A stretch of 64,000 nt of DNA from Calliphora vicina (Eukaryota; Arthropoda; Insecta; Diptera; Calliphoridae). The notes beneath the pieces are model-generated. The model searched no databases. It saw nothing but the letters and a program-made list of their open reading frames with translations, and was not told the DNA's origin. The stretch covers positions 48,166,033 through 48,230,032 of the forward strand of contig NC_088780.1 in NCBI RefSeq assembly GCF_958450345.1, written 5' to 3'. Of the stretch, positions 57,546 through 64,000 are shown piece by piece (positions within the stretch are counted from its first letter, which is position 1; every line of letters starts with the position of its first letter). Both the position numbers and the translations under genes were made by a program.

Positions 57546-58324
57546 GATGTTTTGTCGCTTACGATAATTTGGCGCTAAGGGCTCGATATATTTCTGTATT
57601 TATGGTGCCTGATGTCACAAATGATTTTTTTTGATCGGGCCACATAAAAATCTTGACCCGGAAGTTGTGAAAAGTCTCAATATCCATCAAATAACAGAAG
57701 TAGTTTTTTATAAAATTTGACATACAATTTTTCGCTCGTTCTTTTGCTTCTAAGTTCTTTAACGCATTGCTATCTGGAAATTTCAGAACATTATACAACT
57801 TCAACTCAGCATTAGATTTGGCTATGCGCACAAAAGAATCAGTGTATTTAACTTTACGAGGTACTTTTCTTATAGAAGTGTTTGGTGCTCTTCGAAAGCG
57901 ATGTTCGACTTCTTTTGCCTTACCAATATCTGTTAGACCTTTTTTTCTTGCTGAACCATGTTTCCTTTCAATGTTCAAGTCTTCCTTGTACAGTTTAATG
58001 GCTTTTGAAATTGTGTGACTGACGATATTTTTTAATTTTTTTTTAAGTTTTTTCACGTACTTTTTTTTCGGTGACCATTTTGACCGAAATAACAGTTAAA
58101 AATTAGGAAAGATAATGTAAGGCCTATTTTTAAAAAAATAATAATTTGTTGGAACAAGGATAAGTTTTGGATGGAATAGTGAGTGTAAGTTTTTTTGACT
58201 CAGACTTTACATAGGGAGAGGGCAACCTATAGTCCAAAATGCATGTATTTACATTTTGGGGTTTGGGCTGGGCGATGTTGATTCAGTTAGTCACTCAGTA
58301 ACATAACTCTTTTACATATATTTA

Positions 58325-58486
58325 TATATCGTTACCTTAATATAGAAAGGCCCTAACTCGTGTTTTTTTAAATCGAGATTTTTTGGCTAAATAAGTTATA
58401 TGAGTGAGACATTTATCAAAATATACGAAAATCTGGGCTTACAAAAAAACACGAGTTAGGGCCTTAATATATTAAGGTAATGATAT
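58325..58486. mobile_element. Small MITE or hairpin with 45-bp inverted ends
   Basis: The left arm includes TTACCTTAATATAG and AGGCCCTAACTCGTGTTTTTT; the right arm carries the complement AAAAAACACGAGTTAGGGCC and TTAATATATTAAGGTAA. The whole is 162 bp with a central AT-rich loop of about 70 bp. Confidence 0.7.
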
Positions 58487-58489
58487 AGA

Positions 58490-61020
58490 TTTTCTATTTT
58501 TCCCGTGAAATATAAATTCTGTCTCAGTTTGTATCACGGCAGGATTTAATGTTGTTAAAATGTATTATTATTATTTATTTAAGTTTTTTTATTATTACTG
58601 TTCTCTATTTATTTTACAGTTCTCATGTTTTGACTTGGGGTATCATAATAAACAGAAAACATTAAAAAAAAGGAAAAACAAAATAACCACAATGATAAAT
58701 AGTACAAGTATCTTATGGATCTACTGCAAGTATGTATAAACAAATGGTGTGTGTCTGTGTGTATCAATGTATCTAGTAAATTTGCTTCAATAAACAAACG
58801 TCTCATGTTATTTTCCTCATATATTCACTTTATTGTGTATTAATAAAAAAAATATTAAAAGTCTTATAAATGGAGAAAAAAAATACTTTTTATTCTTCTA
58901 TAAACTGAAGAAAATATGAATTAATAAAACACAGCATGAAAGCACTGTTTAATGTACTGAAAAATAAGTGGGTACATTAAAAATTATTTTAAATATTCAA
59001 TATGAACAACTAACCACATGTATTATTAACGGTCAAATTTCCAAAAAGTACCACAATACGTGTCAGCATTGTTTTAAACCCACCACCAAAAATATGGAAT
59101 ATATATATATTCATTGACGATATTAATACCGATATCTAATCAAAATTGTATCAGTAGATATATGTATGAAAAAATCATATTTCTGGATTTTCTGGATCAG
59201 TCTATAATTGACCATAGCTTCCATATAAGGTTTACTTCCGAGAATAACTATATCGTTGTTAAGATTCATTAGTAATATTCGCACCCATTCGCATGACTCC
59301 TTTCTCAAATTGAGACAAGAAAACCGATAAAGCGGCTTATACATCATTGACTCCATCCTCGACAGGCTATCATATAGATTTAGAAGTTTAATATGGGAGA
59401 TCATTTAGAAATATAAGAAATAAAGTAGGAGAGACACAGTACTTGACTCAACCTTGAACTCAAATGATGAGATCCCATATGGGCAATTCCACGAGAATTG
59501 CTACCACGACTGAAAACACAAAAACCCTTGAAACTTTTTTTCAAGATGATTTGAATAGAAGGTAATAATTAAATGTTACTATGTGAAAGTATTTAGATCA
59601 TATTACAACATTTTAAAGACAAAACTGATTATATTTAATTTCTTAATGTTTTATGTATGTTTTAGGCTAAAATTGCCGCGAAAACTAGGCTCTCAATTAG
59701 CTATAACCAATTTTCGTTATTGGTTGAATTTTAAATACAAAAATTATTGAATAGATAATTTTCGTAATTGAAGCGATAATTATCTATTCAATAATTTTTT
59801 TTTTAATAATTTTCAAATTAATGAAAATTATGTATTCCCAAAGGTAAAATTTGAAATTGATATGGCATTACTATTTTAACGAAAACGTCAAAATCCTTAA
59901 GCATGTCAGACGTAGAATTTTAAAATATAAAGAGAGAATGAAACTACCTTCTATTTTTCTACTATGGTTTTTTCTGTGTATGAAATGAATTTGACTCTGA
60001 TTGTTTTTTTGCTATTGTCAAATTGTTTATTGAAACCGAATGTATATTTTCTATTCACTTTTTTAGTTTTTGTGTACATATATTTACAGAATATATGTAT
60101 ATTGTTTTATTATAAGAGAAAATGTGTATGACCGTTTGAATAACTTAGTGACAATTAATATTTACAGTGACTATACTGTAGATTACTTAGAGACACTTAA
60201 GTGAAAATTGTCTTTACGATAGATTACCTAGGATGTAATTGACTAATTAACTTCTCTCTACATTACAAATTGCACATACGTGTCAAATGACCCAAAATAC
60301 ATACATAAATTGGAGTCAGCCAAGTGATCAGACTTTAGTGACAATTACTGTCTATAAGGGATACAGTTACTACTTGCTTAACTGCTGGATTATTACGAAA
60401 TGAAAATTGAGTTTGGTTACTACTTTACAGCTCGATCAAAATATTGATGATTTTAAAAGGCAAGTCTCAAGATAGAAGCTCTAAACAATTTTAAAATTTT
60501 AACATTTCAATTCCTGGTAGAATATAAAGATTTCTAAATGCTGGAAACACTGCAGTTTTTAAATGTTTAACTCATATTTTGATTTTTTTGAAGCAAAAAC
60601 TTTTTATTTTTTTCACAAAAAGGCTCTTTCGGTTTTTTTTTAGTTTTTAAAATATATTTTAATCAGCGTAAGAGATTTTTTAAACGAAAATAAGAAAACA
60701 AAGTCAAACTTTTTTTCCAAAAATTTAAAAAAACTTGGTATTAACCGAACGAGAAAACCGCCCAGTCGAATTATTTAAACAGAAAAAACCGGTAAAACGG
60801 TGTCTAGTTTCGGTTTTTGAATACTCTATTTCCGATACATTAATTTTTTTCCTCTCGTGTCTTCAACAGGCGGACGGACATAGCTAGATCGTCGTAGAAT
60901 TTTATAAAGACCCTGAATATGTATAATTTTAAAGGTCCCTCTATAGATGTCATATAAGAATGAATCTCTTTGAATACCAAACTTTCACTAATGCTTGTAT
61001 TTTTACTGTTAGTAAGAGTG
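58490..61020. other. AT-rich spacer with a 22-bp palindrome and family A scraps
   Basis: 59739-59760 and 59778-59799 are perfect inverted copies (AAAAATTATTGAATAGATAA core) with a 17-nt spacer. 59190-59250 resembles a decayed family A body. 60840-60930 has a B-like GGCGGACGGACATAGCTAG remnant. No gene recognised. Confidence 0.45.
60755..60829. repeat. hAT-like terminus, inverted relative to 50849
   Basis: CCGGTAAAACGG and GTTTCGGTTTTTGAATACTCTA mirror the terminus at 50849. The 8-bp flanks (AATGCCAC on the left, TTTCCGAT on the right) do not match, so whether they bound one 10-kb element is open. Confidence 0.45.
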
Positions 61021-61024
61021 AAAA

Positions 61025-61115
61025 AACACAGAATGAACTCAGTAGGTCGAGAGAGATCTACCTATGTACCCACCAATCCTTGATCTTCAAGATGGCTGCC
61101 ACATTAACCTAACCT
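61025..61115 (+). repeat. LINE 3' end with TAACC tail
   Basis: AAGATGGCTGCCACATTAACC followed by TAACCTAACC. It mirrors the minus-strand tail near 968-1000 (TAGGTTAGGTTAGATTCC, GGGCAGCC). Confidence 0.5.
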
Positions 61116-61721
61116 AACCTTGTTTAGCCTAAGTGCTGTCTGCAGATAATCGTAGCACAACAAGTTAATTATCAATCAAGATCTTTTCAAAACAATTTTG
61201 TATTTAGTACCTTTCCAATGTGATAATGATAACGATTATGGCCACAATTAATGTTTTATTATATTGTTGTCTACACCAGATAATAAGAAAAAAATATTTA
61301 CATTAAATATAGTAAATACATTTATCAAGAATAAAGATTTCATCACTTTCACTTATTAGATTTGTTTTCTAAGTACTTGGAATTAGGTAAACAAATTGTA
61401 TTAAAAAATCAGTGTTTTGTTATCGCTATTGTACTTGTTAACTAAAACTATAAAATTGTTAAAATTGGACCATGTTTTCAAATTCTTTTAAATAAAGGGT
61501 CTTCCAATAGGGACTTTTGACAGTTGATAGTGGTCATTTGTTGAAGCTACATACATCTGTTCAATTGGTTGGATTAATTGCAAACTGATCTTAATTTTAA
61601 TCAAAAAATCTTTTTCAGCGATATGGCCAATTTCCAACAAACAAAATTGTCGAATTTGGGTCGATGAGATCCAAGAGCATTGGCTTTTGAGAATTACGTT
61701 GAACAGGTCATAACGTAATTC

Positions 61722-62697
61722 ATAATTTTAAAGCTTATAGGGTAGAGTATTTTTGAGATTTTTCGGAAGTGGTTTAGAGGTCGCTGAAGTCAAGTTTTTT
61801 TTCCAAAAATCGGGTTTGTCGTCCTTTTTTTGAGTTTTCTTCATACCTTTGTCAAGACCCACGATTTCAATTACTTTTGAGGACACAGTTTAAAAGAAAA
61901 ATGTCCATGCTTTATTTCTCTGTGCAAACATTTTTAGTTTTTGCAATGAATTGGCTTACATTACAATTTTTCGTAATTTTTCTATACATTTTATAAATAA
62001 GGCTTTATAACTTTTAAAATTTTTATGAAAATGAAAAAAACTAAAAATGCAGTCAATTAATTCTTAATCACCCTTATTCTACTTGGCGTCGTCGACATCG
62101 TCGTCAATATTGAGTCAACAAATGGTATATGTTACGCCGATATCGATAACAATTCAATGCAAATATATTATATATATACAGAAGTCATGTCACCAAGTTT
62201 TATAACGATCGGCCCTTAATTAGTCATAGCTCCCATACAAAGCCCACTTCAGAAAATCATTTTAACGAGCACAAATCTCTAAAAAATGTTGGTACATTTT
62301 AAAAGAAAAATGTTGTCCCTTATTTATTAAGAATTAATTGATCTTTCAAACTGCATTGTTAGTTTTTTTTCATTTTCATAAAAATTTATGAAGCCTTATT
62401 GACACAATTTATGGAAAAATTATGAAAAATTGTAATGTAGGGCACCTTAGTAAGCCAATTCATTGCAAAAACTAAAAATGTTTGCACAGAGAAATAAAGC
62501 ATGGACATTTTTCTTTTAAACTGTGTCCTTAAAAGTAATGAAAATCGTGGGTCTTGACAAAGTTATGAAGAAAACTCAAAAAAAAAGGCCGACAAACCCA
62601 ATTTTTGGCAAAAACTCGCCTTGAGACCTCTAAAAGCTCTTCCGAAAAATCTGAAAAAAATCTCAAAAATACTTCGCCCTATAAGCTTTCAAATTAT
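61722..62697. repeat. Long inverted repeat 1
   Basis: Left arm 61722-62069 and right arm 62325-62697 are complementary over about 350 bp with modest divergence; for example CTGTGCAAACATTTTTAGTT at 61921 against AAAAATGTTTGCACAGAG near 62478. The loop of about 255 bp contains a family A scrap (AAGTCATGTCACCAAGTTTT). Transcription through it would give a long hairpin. Confidence 0.8.
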
Positions 62698-62767
62698 ACT
62701 TGAGTCCCAACAAAAATTTCTTTTTGGGACACCCTAGTGCACACAGCACATGCCACATTGGAAATTC

Positions 62768-62950
62768 TGTACGAGCGATTTGAAGGCATGGTCATCTCAC
62801 GCGGAGGTGAGATGCGATTTAAATTCGTTAGACTTTTTCTTGTGGGATTTTCTTAAGTCGCAGTTATAACACATGCCGGCGCATAAATCAGGCTAAATAG
62901 GATCGAAGCTATTTAGCATGATTTATGCGCCGGAGTCATGGAAAATTGGA
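62768..62950 (+). pseudogene. Tc1/mariner-type transposase scrap with hairpin
   Basis: GGCATGGTCATCTCACGCGG and TAGACTTTTTCTTGTGGGAT encode the HGHL... and DFFLWDFLKS parts found at 43836-44015. At 62876-62900 and 62909-62933 are near-perfect inverted 25-mers (one mismatch; core CCGGCGCATAAATCA) with an 8-nt loop. The right arm is the transposase APES-coding region. Confidence 0.6.
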
Positions 62951-63233
62951 CATTTCGCAGAGATATTTGCAGGTCTATAAAATACTCTTGAGCTAATTTG
63001 GAAAGAAATATTTTGAATTAATTATACGAGAAAAAACCGGCATATTTAAGAAACTGGTTTCCGGTTTAACCAAAAAGGGTGTTTTTTGAAAAAAACAGTT
63101 TTGGTTATTGGGAAGATCCATGTCAAAGCGGACAGCAGTCGGATTTACAATCTTCTATTTTAATTAAATTTACCACATAATATAATCAATATGTTTCTCA
63201 TATCAGTGACTTTTTAAATGAAAACTCATTCCG

Positions 63234-63902
63234 ATGTAAAAATATCGCGATTTGAAAGTTGAAATTTTTTTTAAAATTGTCTAAAACTATATACACATAA
63301 TTGTCCATAACTTCCAAGCTACTCAAAGTACAACATAATTTTTGATTCCATTTTAAAGGCAAAGATATTGTGTGAATAATATTGTTTACATCCAAAAGGT
63401 TAAATGTGAAATTTCAAAGTATATATTTCAATGTAGAAAATATCAAAGATCGCGGTGTTAAAAATTAAAAAAAAATGGTATGAGGACACCTAAACTGTCT
63501 ACTATATTCGTGCAAAAAAAATTCGAAGGAGACTCGATTAGTTCAGGAGTTATAAAGAAAAACGTTATTAAAAGTACGTTTTTTATATAAATTCATATTA
63601 AAATTATTGCACGAATATAGCAGAGAGTTTAGGTGTCCCCATACCATTTTATTTTTGAATTTTTAACACCGCGATCTTTGATATTTTTTATATTGAAATA
63701 TATACTCCAAAAATTGACCTTTAACCTTTTGGAAGTAAACAATTTTATTCACACCATTTTAAGGACAATATCTTTGCCTTTAAAATGGAATAACAAAATA
63801 TGTTGGACTTTGAGTAGCTTCAAAGATATGGGCAATTATGTGTATATAGTTTTAGACAATTTTAAAAAATTTTTCAATTTTCAAATCACGATATTTTTGA
63901 AA
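63234..63902. repeat. Long inverted repeat 2
   Basis: Left arm 63234-63515 and right arm 63607-63902 are complementary over about 285 bp, with a 91-nt loop. Open frames on opposite strands in the two arms translate to near-identical peptides (TISLPLKWN, YVYIVLDNFKK), a direct consequence of the inversion and not evidence of a gene. Confidence 0.8.
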
Positions 63903-64000
63903 TGGAAAGGTTCTCCGATGAAATAGCCATAGAACCTTTTGGAACCGTAATATGTGTGGTGAAATTCATTAAAATCGAAGAATTTAGCATTTTTGAATTC

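Larger units (their letters stand above)
55665..57581. mobile_element. Element with 28-bp inverted ends, inserted in the transposase
   Basis: The left end CCCTTAGCGCTTAATTATCG, extending to TAAGCGAC, pairs with the right end ATAATTTGGCGCTAAGGG preceded by GTCGCTTACG; two mismatches in 28 bp. An extra internal ATCGTAAGCGACA is at 55849. The interior is largely a family D repeat carrying a family B repeat. No transposase and no clear target duplication were seen. Confidence 0.65.
55485..58078 (-). pseudogene. Tc1/mariner-type transposase split by a 1.9-kb element
   Basis: The N-terminal part (58078-57582, minus) has a basic N-terminus with putative DNA-binding helices, KYTDSFVRIAKSNAELK, LKNLEAKERAK, YLMDIETFHN (candidate first Asp) and FVTSGTINTEIY. 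The C-terminal part (55664-55485, minus) has NDFYRVPS, YFWLDLAPCHYCKKVLEWY (second Asp region) and NFVPRETNPPN. These belong to the same family as 2808-3608. The gap is exactly the inverted-end element 55665-57581. The C-terminal catalytic part after TNPPN is lost and a small duplication (CACTCTGTACGAAGG) is present. Confidence 0.75.

Noticed and set aside
63198..63926. Two similar open frames (63198-63395 minus, 63633-63926 plus) as a gene pair
   Set aside because: They are the two arms of a long inverted repeat read from opposite strands, without recognisable domains.

Overview
The window is eukaryotic, roughly 70% A+T by eye, and almost entirely made of transposable elements and AT-rich spacer. 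Jockey-type LINE relics, several mariner relics, hAT, piggyBac-like and Tc1-like debris, and a young BEL/Pao LTR retrotransposon point to an insect. Three dispersed repeat families with hairpin heads and TATACCC/GGGTATA ends suggest a higher dipteran, probably a calyptrate fly; that placement is inference from memory of similar repeats. No host gene could be recognised, so the stretch is either intergenic or deep inside large introns.

The one intact coding locus is a BEL/Pao element at 23459-31377. Its two LTRs (431 and 430 bp) differ, as far as I can see by eye, only by one T in a homopolymer. It has a 5-bp target duplication (AAGGG) and sits inside a ~107-bp MITE whose halves flank it. It encodes an intact Gag-Pol (24495-29720). 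In the position where retroviruses carry env it has a second intact ORF (29753-30751) that is not an envelope. That ORF repeats the Gag zinc-binding array, with identical spacing of all twelve ligands, joins it through a Ser-rich repeated linker to a second protease-like domain, and stops. A candidate splice acceptor lies 5 nt upstream of its ATG and a consensus donor lies in the 5' leader, so it could be made from a spliced subgenomic RNA like env. This is the most interesting system in the window.

Left part (1-23400): LINE relics on the minus strand (962-1850, 4811-5074), a Tc1/mariner-type transposase pseudogene (2808-3608), an IS630-like element with arrayed subterminal repeats (3678-4394), and a mariner relic broken by three later insertions (5685-8790). 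Then come two diverged ~140-bp tandem arrays, a mariner relic split at TTAA by a piggyBac-like remnant (14203-14710), hAT debris, a LINE reverse-transcriptase relic (17755-18620) and foldback-like repeats.

Right part (31446-64000): a second long mariner relic (32810-33800), repeats of families B, C and D, a minus-oriented solo LTR (39889-40472) inside a family D repeat, and a complete non-autonomous hAT element with GGCTAAA arrays (41582-42708). A MITE with a 2-bp target duplication follows, checked against an empty paralogous site in this same window (46338-46689). A four-layer nest lies at 55485-58078, and two long inverted repeats that could make hairpin RNA close the window (61722-62697, 63234-63902). 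The remainder is AT-rich sequence without recognisable genes.
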